NCBI GenBank assembly: GCA_900754615.1
Contig: CAAEDN010000093.1
Span: 1-19,031, forward strand
Length of the DNA: 19,031 nt
Source: an uncultured Holdemanella sp.
GTDB lineage: Bacteria; Bacillota_I; Bacilli_A; Erysipelotrichales; Erysipelotrichaceae
Direction of reading: 5' to 3'
Part shown: positions 7,621 through 15,497 of the stretch, one piece after another
Layout: every line of letters begins with the position of its first letter
Position numbering within the stretch: position 1 is the first letter of the stretch
Translations under genes and position numbers: made by a program
Notes under the pieces: generated by a model
What the model saw: the letters and a program-made list of their open reading frames with translations, nothing else
Databases searched by the model: none
Told to the model about the DNA's origin: nothing

Positions 7621-7652
7621 AAAAAAAGAATACACCATATAGGTGCATTCTT
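7621..7652 (-). terminator. Terminator of hsp20
   Basis: Arms AAGAATGCACC and GGTGTATTCTT (11 bp, one G-U) with a 5-nt loop and a seven-T run on the minus strand. The corA ribosome binding site follows immediately after the T run. Confidence 0.85.
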
Positions 7653-7656
7653 GTAG

Positions 7657-8052
7657 TTATTCAATTGGAATAAATTTATTTTCTTCTACTTGTTTAGGTG
7701 CTTCCTTAGGAACAACGATCTTCAATTCACCATTATCAAAGGAAGCCTTAACATCTTCCTGATGAATACCTTCACCAACATAGAAGCTTCTTGAATAAGA
7801 TCCACTAACACGTTCTTTACGAACAACACGACCTTTTTCATCCTTGTCTTCTGTATTTGAACCATGCGTAGCACTGACCTTCAAATATCCATCTTTCAAT
7901 TCCATCTGGATATCTTCCTTTTTAACTCCAGGAAGTTCCATGCTCATTTCATAGTTTCCATCTTTTTCCACAATATCTGTCTTCATGACATCACTGGTAG
8001 TGTTTCCTGTAAAGAAATCATCAAATAAATCAAACATTGGATAGTACTTCAT
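7657..8052 (-). CDS. Small heat-shock protein, Hsp20/alpha-crystallin family
   Basis: A 131-residue cytoplasmic chaperone that would bind unfolding proteins in an ATP-independent way. A short N-terminal arm (MKYYPMFDLFDDFF) is followed by the alpha-crystallin domain at about residues 22-115, with YEMSMELPGVKKEDIQMELKDGYL-type strands, an ERVSGSYSRSFYVG strand and the closing ASFDNGELKIVVPK segment. The C-terminal FIPIE ends with an I-x-I motif, the typical oligomer-assembly anchor. Length and order of elements are normal for the family. The start at 8052 has AGGAGG upstream. Transcription comes from a consensus promoter inside a CIRCE element, so repression by HrcA is expected; hrcA itself is not in the window. 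It ends at an intrinsic terminator. Confidence 0.93.
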   Translation of the reverse strand: MKYYPMFDLFDDFFTGNTTSDVMKTDIVEKDGNYEMSMELPGVKKEDIQMELKDGYLKVSATHGSNTEDKDEKGRVVRKERVSGSYSRSFYVGEGIHQEDVKASFDNGELKIVVPKEAPKQVEENKFIPIE

Positions 8053-8136
8053 AAATATCGCCTCCTGATTACTAGATTATGAAATCTATCTTCAAGTTAC
8101 GGGATATCTTTTGACTTATCTCTAACTTCAATTATC

Positions 8137-8164
8137 ATTATAGTCACTTTTTTAGCACTGTCAA
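8137..8164 (-). promoter_or_regulatory. Sigma-A promoter of hsp20
   Basis: Perfect -35 TTGACA (8164-8159) and -10 TATAAT (8142-8137), spacer 16 bp. The -35 box lies within the CIRCE element. Confidence 0.85.
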
Positions 8165-8178
8165 CACTTAAGTGCTAA
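8152..8178. promoter_or_regulatory. CIRCE operator (HrcA binding site)
   Basis: TTAGCACTG, 9-bp spacer, AAGTGCTAA: the known inverted repeat TTAGCACTC-N9-GAGTGCTAA with only its innermost pair changed. It overlaps the -35 box of the hsp20 promoter. Confidence 0.93.
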
Positions 8179-8185
8179 TTTTTAT

Positions 8186-8213
8186 AAAAAAATAAAGTGT
8201 GATTTCTCACACT
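8186..8213 (-). terminator. Terminator after carB
   Basis: AGTGTGA, loop GAAA, TCACACT, then TTATTTTTTT on the minus strand, directly behind the carB stop codon. The core GTGTGAGAAATCACA is identical to the hairpin after pyrF. Confidence 0.88.
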
Positions 8214-11200
8214 CTATTTACCCATTTCATTCATAGAAATCATTGAGAAACTCAAAGATTCCAATACTTTAATTAAGGCATGTGCCGTATCTAAACTTGT
8301 CATACAAGAAATATTATTTTCTGCAGAGACACGACGAATCAAGAATCCATCTTTACTTGTAGAATTATCTTTATTTGACATTGTGTTGATGACAAAGTTT
8401 ACATGACCATGACGAATAATATCCAATACCGTTTCATTTCCATTATCCTCATTGACTTTGGCTGCTACATGTACAAATAAGCCATTATCTTCTAAGAATT
8501 TAGCTGTACCCTTCGTCGCATAAATACCATATCCAATGTTATAGAAACGTTTTGCGATTTCTAAAGCATCCTGTTTATTATCGTCATCAATTGTTAGTAA
8601 TACACTTCCATGTAAAGGAATATTGATTCCAGAAGCTACTAAAGCTTTGTACAATGCCTTTTCTAAGTTGACATCACTACCCAAAGCCTCACCTGTAGAT
8701 TTCATTTCAGGTCCTAAAACTGTATCTACACTACGTAATTTCGCAAATGAGAATACTGGTGCTTTGACAAAGACTCTTTCTTTATCTTCAGGATGATATC
8801 CAGGTGTTAAGCCTTGATCTTCAATACTTTCACCTAATACACACTTAGTCGCAATTTGAGACATAGGAACACCTGTAATCTTAGATAAGAATGGTACAGT
8901 ACGAGATGAACGTGGGTTTACCTCTAATACATATACATTGTTTTCTTTATCCACAATGAACTGAATGTTGTATAAACCAACAAATTCAAATCCTTCACCA
9001 ATTCTTGTTCCATAATCAATAATCGTTTCTTTAACCTTCTGATTGATGATCTGCGTAGGATATACACTAATTGAGTCACCAGAGTGAATACCCGCACGCT
9101 CAATATGCTCCATTACACCTGGAATATATACATTCTTTCCATCGGCAATCGCATCAATTTCAAGTTCTTTACCAACAATATATTTATCAACTAAGATTGG
9201 AGCATCATGACTGATTTCTTTTACGGCTGTTGCCATATACACTCTTAATTCATCATCATTATGTACGATTTCCATTGCACGACCACCCAATACATAACTT
9301 GGACGTACTAATACTGGATAGCCAATCTTGTTTGCGATAACAAGTGATTCTTCTACTGTTACTGCAGTTTCACCTTGTGGTTGAGGAATATCCAATTTGT
9401 GTAACATCGCTTCAAATTCATGACGATCTTCCGCTAAATCAATAGAGTGTAGTGAAGTACCTAGAATCTTAACGCCATGTTCTACTAATGAATCGGCTAA
9501 GTTAATAGCGGTTTGTCCACCAAATTGTACAATAACACCCAATGGTTTTTCTAAATCAATTACGTGCATTACATCTTCTGTAGTTAGTGGTTCAAAATAC
9601 AATTTATCACTAATTGAGAAGTCTGTTGATACCGTTTCTGGGTTGTTGTTGATAACGATGGCTTCATAGCCTTCTTCACGCAAAGTCTGTACACAATGTA
9701 CTGTCGCATAGTCAAACTCAACACCTTGTCCAATACGGATTGGTCCAGAACCTAATACAACGATTTTTTTACGATCTGTACGTTCAGATTCATTCTTATG
9801 TTCATAACTTGAATAGAAGTATGGAGTTGCACTCTTGAATTCACCAGCACAAGTATCTACCATTTTATAAACTGGAATGATTCCATTTTCTTTACGTAAA
9901 TTATATAAATCGAATTCTTTCATATCCCAGTTACGCGCAATGTAGCTATCCGCGAATCCATATTTCTTTAATTTACGCAATACGGTAATGTCCTTAACGT
10001 TTTCCATCATCAACTTTTCTAAGCTGATAATTCTTAACAAGTGGCACAAGAAGAAATTATCCATCTTCGTTACATTATGAATTGTCTCCATATCATATCC
10101 ATCACGAAGCCATTGAGCAACCGCAAAAATTCTTTCATCATCTTGATTCTTGATTTTTTCAAGTAATTCTTCTTTAGATAATCCAACCAATTCTTTTTTA
10201 TAGATATGATCCACTTTCATTTCTAAAGAACGAACAGCCTTCAAGAAGGATTCCTCAAAGTTACGTCCAATCGACATAATTTCACCCGTCGCCTTCATCT
10301 GTGTTCCTAAATGACGATCTGCATTAGGGAACTTATCAAATGGGAAACGTGCAAACTTAGTTACAATATAGTCTAATGCAGGTTCAAAACATGCATAACT
10401 TGTTTTAGTGATTGGGTTGATAATCTCATCCAAACCTAAGCCAACCGCTAATTTAGCACTAATCTTCGCAATTGGATAACCTGTTGCCTTACTTGCCAAG
10501 GCTGATGAACGAGATACACGAGGGTTAACCTCGATTACATAATACTTAAAGCTATTTGGATTTAATGCCAACTGTACGTTACATCCACCACAGATTTTCA
10601 ATGCACGAATGATTTTTAAAGATGCATTACGAAGCATTTGATTTTCACGATCTGTCAAAGTTTGAACTGGCGCAACAACCGTACTATCCCCAGTATGCAC
10701 ACCTACTGGATCAATATTTTCCATGTTACATACAACAATCGCATTATCTTTGGCATCGCGCATTACTTCATATTCAATTTCTTTATATCCGGCAATGCTT
10801 TGTTCAATCAAACACTGATGCACAGGACTTGCCTTTAAACCTGAATCACAGATTTCACGAAGTTCAGCCTCATCATCGGCAAAACCTCCACCAGTTCCAC
10901 CAAGTGTATAAGCTGGGCGAACAACTAATGGATACCCTTCGCGATTTGCGAATTCAACAGCTTCTTCTACAGTATGAACAATCATACTTTCTGGTACTGG
11001 CTCATTGATTTCCTGCATTAAAGAACGGAATAATTCACGATCTTCTGCACGGTTGATCGCATGTAAGTCTGTACCTAAAATTTCTACACCAAACTCATCC
11101 AAAATTCCATCTTCATGTAATTCTACAACTAAGTTTAATCCGGTTTGACCACCTAATGATCCTAAAATGGCATCTGGTCTTTCTTTATAGATAACACGTT

Positions 11201-11423
11201 TTGCGAAGTCTACTGTTAAAGGTTCAATATAAACACGATCCGCAATTGCAGTATCTGTCATGATTGTAGCAGGGTTAGAGTTAATTAAGATAACTTCATA
11301 TCCTTCTTCACGAAGAGATTGACATGCTTGGCTTCCAGCATAATCGAATTCAGCAGCCTGACCAATGATAATTGGGCCAGAACCGATAACTAAGATTTTT
11401 TTGATATCTGTACGTTTAGGCAT
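8214..11423 (-). CDS. carB: Carbamoyl-phosphate synthase large subunit
   Basis: Makes carbamoyl phosphate from bicarbonate, ammonia (channelled from CarA) and two ATP; first step of pyrimidine and arginine synthesis. At 1069 residues it is full length (E. coli 1073). The two homologous halves are clear: GSGPIIIGQAAEFDYAGSQA near residue 15 and GSGPIRIGQGVEFDYATVHC near residue 560 open the two pre-ATP-grasp/ATP-grasp units. The second carries VLEVNPRSSRTVPFLSK and the first VIEVNPRVSRSSALASK. The last about 135 residues (from HGSVLLTIDDDNK) form the MGS-like allosteric domain, where UMP binds in studied enzymes. Its start overlaps the carA stop by 8 nt, and a terminator follows at once. A close copy of its last domain is a separate gene at 15090-15497. 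Confidence 0.97.
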   Translation of the reverse strand: MPKRTDIKKILVIGSGPIIIGQAAEFDYAGSQACQSLREEGYEVILINSNPATIMTDTAIADRVYIEPLTVDFAKRVIYKERPDAILGSLGGQTGLNLVVELHEDGILDEFGVEILGTDLHAINRAEDRELFRSLMQEINEPVPESMIVHTVEEAVEFANREGYPLVVRPAYTLGGTGGGFADDEAELREICDSGLKASPVHQCLIEQSIAGYKEIEYEVMRDAKDNAIVVCNMENIDPVGVHTGDSTVVAPVQTLTDRENQMLRNASLKIIRALKICGGCNVQLALNPNSFKYYVIEVNPRVSRSSALASKATGYPIAKISAKLAVGLGLDEIINPITKTSYACFEPALDYIVTKFARFPFDKFPNADRHLGTQMKATGEIMSIGRNFEESFLKAVRSLEMKVDHIYKKELVGLSKEELLEKIKNQDDERIFAVAQWLRDGYDMETIHNVTKMDNFFLCHLLRIISLEKLMMENVKDITVLRKLKKYGFADSYIARNWDMKEFDLYNLRKENGIIPVYKMVDTCAGEFKSATPYFYSSYEHKNESERTDRKKIVVLGSGPIRIGQGVEFDYATVHCVQTLREEGYEAIVINNNPETVSTDFSISDKLYFEPLTTEDVMHVIDLEKPLGVIVQFGGQTAINLADSLVEHGVKILGTSLHSIDLAEDRHEFEAMLHKLDIPQPQGETAVTVEESLVIANKIGYPVLVRPSYVLGGRAMEIVHNDDELRVYMATAVKEISHDAPILVDKYIVGKELEIDAIADGKNVYIPGVMEHIERAGIHSGDSISVYPTQIINQKVKETIIDYGTRIGEGFEFVGLYNIQFIVDKENNVYVLEVNPRSSRTVPFLSKITGVPMSQIATKCVLGESIEDQGLTPGYHPEDKERVFVKAPVFSFAKLRSVDTVLGPEMKSTGEALGSDVNLEKALYKALVASGINIPLHGSVLLTIDDDNKQDALEIAKRFYNIGYGIYATKGTAKFLEDNGLFVHVAAKVNEDNGNETVLDIIRHGHVNFVINTMSNKDNSTSKDGFLIRRVSAENNISCMTSLDTAHALIKVLESLSFSMISMNEMGK

Positions 11424-12492
11424 TTTTATTCTCCTCCATTAATTCAATAAATTGATCAAACAAGTAACGAGAATCTTCTGGTCCTGCACTTGCTTCTGGG
11501 TGATATTGCACCGCAAAACAAGGATAGTCTTTATGACGAACACCTTCACAACTCTTATCATTTAATGCTTGGTGTGTCATTTCCAAACGCGTATCCTTCA
11601 AGCTATCAATATCTACCGCAAAACCATGGTTTTGAGAAGTAATTTCCACTTTACCAGTTGATAAATTTACAACTGGATGGTTAGCACCACGGTGTCCAAA
11701 CTTTAATTTATATGTTTTTGCACCACAAGCCAAAGATATCAACTGATGACCTAGACAAATTCCAAATACAACCGTTTGAGGAATCAATTCTTTAATCGTT
11801 TCAATAGCGACTTTTACATCGGTAGGATCACCAGGCCCATTTGACAACATAACGCCATCTGGACAATATGACATGATTGTACTTGCTGGTGTATCATATG
11901 GAACTACTACTAAATCACATCCACGCTTTGATAGCTCACGAACAATCCCTAATTTTGCACCAAAATCCATCAACACAACTTTTTTGCCACGATTTGGGAT
12001 TGGGAATACTTTATTTGTAGAAACACGAGCCACTTGATCATGTAAAAAATCAGCTGCTTTTAAGCCTGCAACAATCGCATCCACATCAGCATCCTCATCA
12101 GCCATAACAGCCTTCATTGTACCTACATTACGAATCTTCATTGTGATTTCACGTGTATCAATATCATAAATACCTGGAATATTTTCTCTTTTTAAGAAAT
12201 CATCCAAAGTTTCCTGGCTTCTAAAATTACTTGGGAATTCACAATAATCTTTAATTACAAATCCAAATACACATGGAACCATGCTTTCATTATCATCACG
12301 ATTGATTCCATAGTTTCCAATCAATGGATATGTCATCATTACAATCTGACCACAATATGAATTATCTGTTAAAATCTCTTGATAACCCGTCATTGAAGTA
12401 TTAAATACCAATTCACCGATTTGGAAGTTGTCACTACCAAACGCAATTCCACGATATACACTTCCATCTTCTAAAATTAAAAGTCTTTCCAT
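11416..12492 (-). CDS. carA: Carbamoyl-phosphate synthase small (glutaminase) subunit
   Basis: Releases ammonia from glutamine for CarB. It has 358 residues. The N-terminal half is the CarA-specific domain (LILEDGSVYRGIAFG, then FNTSMTGYQEILTD). The class I glutamine amidotransferase half starts near residue 170, with SNGPGDP (217-223), the nucleophile Cys246 in GICLGHQ, and the His331/Glu333 pair in QYHPEAS. The ribosome binding site is AAAGGA 6 nt upstream. It is the first structural gene of a two-gene carAB unit; its 3' end overlaps the carB start (ATGCCTAA). Upstream lies a promoter, a 31-codon leader ORF and a terminator hairpin that together look like a decayed copy of the start of pyrB, so expression is probably controlled by attenuation. 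Confidence 0.97.
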   Translation of the reverse strand: MERLLILEDGSVYRGIAFGSDNFQIGELVFNTSMTGYQEILTDNSYCGQIVMMTYPLIGNYGINRDDNESMVPCVFGFVIKDYCEFPSNFRSQETLDDFLKRENIPGIYDIDTREITMKIRNVGTMKAVMADEDADVDAIVAGLKAADFLHDQVARVSTNKVFPIPNRGKKVVLMDFGAKLGIVRELSKRGCDLVVVPYDTPASTIMSYCPDGVMLSNGPGDPTDVKVAIETIKELIPQTVVFGICLGHQLISLACGAKTYKLKFGHRGANHPVVNLSTGKVEITSQNHGFAVDIDSLKDTRLEMTHQALNDKSCEGVRHKDYPCFAVQYHPEASAGPEDSRYLFDQFIELMEENKNA

Positions 12493-12517
12493 AATTTGTC
12501 CTTTCTTTTATTTACTC

Positions 12518-12555
12518 AAAAAAAAGATTAGCAAATAAACGCATTGCCAATCTTT
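12518..12555 (-). terminator. Attenuator hairpin in the carA leader
   Basis: On the minus strand AAAGATTGGCAA pairs with TTGCTAATCTTT (12 bp, one G-U) and is followed by T8. It begins at the stop codon of the leader ORF and lies 25 nt before carA. The outer arms and the T8 tract are the same as those of the hairpin inside pyrB (17512-17562); the inner stem has been lost. Confidence 0.85.
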
Positions 12556-12649
12556 AAATGGAACTATTAAAAAGTATAGCACTACGAAGAATACTATTCA
12601 TCTCGATCACTGACGTTTTTTTCACAAACAAAACTGGATTCTTGATCAT
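12554..12649 (-). CDS. 31-codon leader ORF upstream of carA, a relic of the pyrB start
   Basis: An ATG with a strong AGGAGG 6 nt upstream opens 31 codons. The first 30 align without gaps to the first 30 codons of pyrB: both have an MxKN start, a central SILxxAxLF and an SS pair near the end. The nucleotide match is strongest from the ATTCTT of codons 20-21 onward. One inserted A after codon 30 shifts the frame to TAA, which falls exactly on the base of the terminator stem. A ribosome stopping there would cover the 5' arm, so translation could prevent termination, as in enteric pyrBI leader control. No residue bias for an amino-acid sensor is seen. It may act only through translation, and a functional peptide is unlikely. 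Confidence 0.65.
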   Translation of the reverse strand: MIKNPVLFVKKTSVIEMNSILRSAILFNSSI

Positions 12650-12693
12650 ACGTATCCTCCTTTTGAAAAAAATACTATATTTCTCTGCTTAGT

Positions 12694-12721
12694 ATACTAC
12701 CACAAATCATGAAAATTTCAA
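12694..12721 (-). promoter_or_regulatory. Promoter of the carAB unit
   Basis: -35 TTGAAA (12721-12716), 16-bp spacer, -10 TAGTAT with TGG before it (extended -10). Apart from a few bases it equals the pyrB promoter, including CATGA in the spacer and GTGGTAGTAT or ATGGTAGTAT at the -10. Confidence 0.75.
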
Positions 12722-12731
12722 TAATAAAGTT

Positions 12732-12757
12732 AAAAAAAGATGTGATTTCTCACACCT
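12732..12757 (-). terminator. Terminator after pyrF
   Basis: AGGTGTGA, loop GAAA, TCACATCT (8 bp), then a seven-T run on the minus strand, overlapping the end of the pyrF stop codon. It closes the pyrB-to-pyrF unit just upstream of the carA promoter. Confidence 0.88.
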
Positions 12758-13455
12758 TATTTTGACATCGTTGCTTCAATTTCCTTATATGTTTCAACTG
12801 GGTTAGCACTCTTCGTAATTGAACGACCAACTACGATATAATCACAACCTTGTTCTTTCGCAAATGCTGGAGTGGCAACACGTTTTTGATCATCTTTAGA
12901 ATCACTTGCCAAACGAATACCAGGAGTGACTGTTAAGAAGTCTTCTCCACAAGCTTCGTGAATCGCCTTAGCTTCATGTACGGAACATACAACACCGTCT
13001 AAGCCTGCTTCTTTGGCATTCTTAGCATATTTAATAACACAATCAATCACTTCGCCAGGAATTCCCAATTCGTTATTCATAGCTTCTTTAGAAGTGCTTG
13101 TAAGCTGAGTTACACCAATACACATTGGGCGTTTTCCATCTTTAGCCCCTTCATTCAAGCCATCGATGGCAGCCTTCATCATTGCAATACCACCAGCACA
13201 GTGTACATTGACAATATCTACACCTAAGTTCGCTAAGTTTTTCATTCCACCCTTAACTGTGTTAGGAATGTCATGCAATTTCAAATCTAAGAAAATGTGG
13301 TGACCCATTTCCTTCACTGTTTTTACCATTTCTAAACCACACGCATATGTTAATTCCATACCAATCTTTACATATACTGGTTCATTAAATTGTTTTAAGA
13401 AATCTACAACTTCTTCTTTACTCGAAAAGTCTAATGCTACAATTGTCTTACTCAT
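12757..13455 (-). CDS. pyrF: Orotidine 5'-phosphate decarboxylase
   Basis: Converts OMP to UMP, the last step of the pathway. It has 232 residues, typical of the bacterial short form. The catalytic signature FLDLKLHDIPNT gives the Asp57-Lys59-Asp62 array; the start IVALDFSS holds the first substrate-binding Asp, and the phosphate-binding end reads GCDYIVVGRSIT. Its ATG overlaps the pyrD stop (TAATG), so translation is likely coupled. It is the last gene of the pyrB unit. PyrE, which makes its substrate, is not in the window. Confidence 0.97.
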   Translation of the reverse strand: MSKTIVALDFSSKEEVVDFLKQFNEPVYVKIGMELTYACGLEMVKTVKEMGHHIFLDLKLHDIPNTVKGGMKNLANLGVDIVNVHCAGGIAMMKAAIDGLNEGAKDGKRPMCIGVTQLTSTSKEAMNNELGIPGEVIDCVIKYAKNAKEAGLDGVVCSVHEAKAIHEACGEDFLTVTPGIRLASDSKDDQKRVATPAFAKEQGCDYIVVGRSITKSANPVETYKEIEATMSK

Positions 13456-14363
13456 TATTTAAAACTCCTTCCAACTGCTTCTTCAATATTTTTATATCCA
13501 TATTTCTCTAATACTTTTGGAAGATCCTCAATGATTTTTGGACATACATAAGGATCTACAAAGTTTTGAGCACCCACTTCAACAGCACTTGCTCCCGCAT
13601 TTAAGAATTCCAATACATCCTCTGCACAAGTAATTCCACCAACACCAATGATTGGAATATTTACGGCCTGTGCTACTTGATATACCATTCTTAAGGCAAC
13701 TGGTTTAATGGCAGGGCCTGAAAGACCACCTGTTACATTCGCAAGTAATGGTTTTCCCGTTTTTAAATTAATACGCATACCCATTAAAGTATTGATCAAT
13801 ACAATACCATCTGCACCGGCTTCTTCAACGGCTTTGGCAATTTCTACAATATCCGTTACATTAGGTGATAACTTCACATATACAGGTTTTGTAGCTGCTT
13901 CCTTACAAATCTTAGTCACATGTGCTGCAAGTTCAGGCTTTGTACCCAAACCAATACCACCATGTTTTACATTAGGACAAGAAATATTTAATTCATAGGC
14001 CTTAATAACAGGCTGATCATTCAATTTCTTGATAACTTCAACATAATCTTCTTCACATGCACCAGCAACATTGGCCATGATTTCTGTATCATACTGTGCA
14101 AGGAATGGAAGTTCATTTTCAATGATAGAATCTACACCCTTATTTTGTAAACCAATCGCATTCAACATTCCCATAGGTGTTTCAGCAATTCTAGGTGTAG
14201 GATTTCCAAAACGCTCTTGCGGCGTAGCTGATTTGATGGCGATGCCACCTAATATACTCAAATCATATAGTTCGGCATATTCTTTTCCAAATCCGAAACA
14301 TCCACTAGCTGGAATAATTGGATTTTTTAAATTCAATCCTGGTAGTTTTACTGAAATATCCAT
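13455..14363 (-). CDS. pyrD: Dihydroorotate dehydrogenase B, catalytic subunit
   Basis: Oxidises dihydroorotate to orotate using FMN; the class 1B enzyme passes electrons through PyrK to NAD+. It has 302 residues. The start VKLPGLNLKNPIIPASGCFG is typical of class 1B, Lys44 lies in GIAIKSAT, and the catalytic base is Cys129 in ELNISCPNVKHGG, the class 1 cysteine. The phosphate-binding end includes IIGVGGI and GASAVEVGAQNF. It directly follows pyrK with overlapping stop and start codons (1-nt overlap), matching its need for equal amounts of PyrK. Confidence 0.97.
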   Translation of the reverse strand: MDISVKLPGLNLKNPIIPASGCFGFGKEYAELYDLSILGGIAIKSATPQERFGNPTPRIAETPMGMLNAIGLQNKGVDSIIENELPFLAQYDTEIMANVAGACEEDYVEVIKKLNDQPVIKAYELNISCPNVKHGGIGLGTKPELAAHVTKICKEAATKPVYVKLSPNVTDIVEIAKAVEEAGADGIVLINTLMGMRINLKTGKPLLANVTGGLSGPAIKPVALRMVYQVAQAVNIPIIGVGGITCAEDVLEFLNAGASAVEVGAQNFVDPYVCPKIIEDLPKVLEKYGYKNIEEAVGRSFK

Positions 14364-15088
14364 TATAAAGCCACCTTTCCCATTTCAAATACAGGACCAT
14401 CCTTACATACACGTAATGAGTGTCCATCTACATCTTTCACAACACATCCCATGCAAGCACCTAGACCACAAGCCATACGTGCTTCTAATGAAATATATCC
14501 TTCACTATATTGTTCGTTAATGGCTTTTAACATAGGCAAAGGTCCGCAACTTAATACAAATTTACATGTTACATTGTTTTCTTTGATCGCATCCAATGCC
14601 GTACCCTTTGTTCCTAATGAACCATCCATGGTTGCGACATATACATCACACCCAAGTGACTTGAATTCATCCACATAGAATACACTATCTGCATCGTTTG
14701 CACCTAGAACAACTGTTACACGTGAATTTTTATTTAAATATTGTTTCGCTGTTTCATATAGTGGTGGTACACCAACACCGCCACCAATCAATAATACTTC
14801 TTCTTTGTCTTCAATTGGAAAACCATTTCCAAGCGGACCAAAGATATCTAATTTTCCTTCAAGTTCAGTCATTTTTAAAGTACCTTCTCCAAGCACTTTA
14901 TAGATAATAACTAAAACATCTCCTCTAATTTCACTAATCGAGATAGGTCTACGCAAATAGAAACCTGGAACTGTGATTTCAATGAATTGACCAGGCTTAG
15001 CTGTTTTAGCTAAGTCTGTTTTCAATTCCATTTTCCAAATGTCTTTTGCGATTTCGACATTCGATAGAATACTCGCAAATTCTTGCAT
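14363..15088 (-). CDS. pyrK: Dihydroorotate dehydrogenase B, electron-transfer subunit
   Basis: FAD and [2Fe-2S] subunit that links PyrD to NAD+. It has 241 residues. FAD is bound through YLRRPISIS (about 45-52), NAD through LIGGGVGVPPL (100-110), and the iron-sulfur cluster by Cys207, Cys212, Cys215 and Cys228 in CGLGACMGC...CKDGP. The start at 15088 was preferred to 15106 because the shorter protein begins at the usual family position and a GGGG site lies upstream; the longer version would overlap the MGS gene. Only one base separates it from the stop codon of the MGS-domain gene, as would be expected if that gene were once the end of carB. Confidence 0.96.
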   Translation of the reverse strand: MQEFASILSNVEIAKDIWKMELKTDLAKTAKPGQFIEITVPGFYLRRPISISEIRGDVLVIIYKVLGEGTLKMTELEGKLDIFGPLGNGFPIEDKEEVLLIGGGVGVPPLYETAKQYLNKNSRVTVVLGANDADSVFYVDEFKSLGCDVYVATMDGSLGTKGTALDAIKENNVTCKFVLSCGPLPMLKAINEQYSEGYISLEARMACGLGACMGCVVKDVDGHSLRVCKDGPVFEMGKVAL

Positions 15089-15089
15089 T

Positions 15090-15497
15090 TTATTTCCCCA
15101 TTTCATTCATAGACATCATTGAAAAACTCAATGATTCTAAAACTTTCACTAAAACATGTGATGTATCTAAGCTTGTCATACAAGAAATATTATTTTCTGC
15201 AGACACACGACGAATCAAGAATCCATCAGCACTTGTGTTCTTTTTATTTGACATTGTGTTAATAACAAAGTTTACACGTCCATTACGAATAATATCTAAT
15301 ACGTTTTTACCATCTTCTGTTTCAATCTTACTAGTACGGTGAACATACAAACCTTCAGCTTCAAACATATCTGCAGTACCCTTAGTCGCATAGATTCCAT
15401 ATCCGATGTTAGCGAAGCGTTTCGCTAATTCTAGTGCTTCTTGTTTATTCTCATCATCAATTGTCATTAATACATTTCCATGTTTTATCCTTTCCAT
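15090..15497 (-). CDS. Free-standing MGS-like domain, copy of the CarB allosteric domain
   Basis: A 135-residue protein nearly matching the last domain of the CarB encoded in the same window. The copies share GNVLMTIDDENKQEALELAK against GSVLLTIDDDNKQDALEIAK, then NIGYGIYATKGTA, and an almost identical end including DGFLIRRVSAENNISCMTS and MNEMGK. In CarB this fold binds UMP and other effectors. The rest of CarB is absent, so it cannot synthesise carbamoyl phosphate. The frame is intact, which suggests selection, or a recent origin. The start at 15497 corresponds to the beginning of the domain and overlaps the pyrC end by 13 nt; its ribosome binding site is poor, so translation may be coupled to pyrC. 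It could be a regulator, an extra subunit acting on CPSase, or an expressed relic. Confidence 0.85.
   Translation of the reverse strand: MERIKHGNVLMTIDDENKQEALELAKRFANIGYGIYATKGTADMFEAEGLYVHRTSKIETEDGKNVLDIIRNGRVNFVINTMSNKKNTSADGFLIRRVSAENNISCMTSLDTSHVLVKVLESLSFSMMSMNEMGK

Noticed and set aside
7608..7638. Longer corA N-terminus
   Set aside because: It would be encoded by the hsp20 terminator; a strong G-rich ribosome binding site precedes the later ATG.
10622..11008. Plus-strand frames opposite carB, carA, pyrD and pyrC
   Set aside because: Shadows of strongly conserved genes on the other strand; no ribosome binding sites or family likeness.
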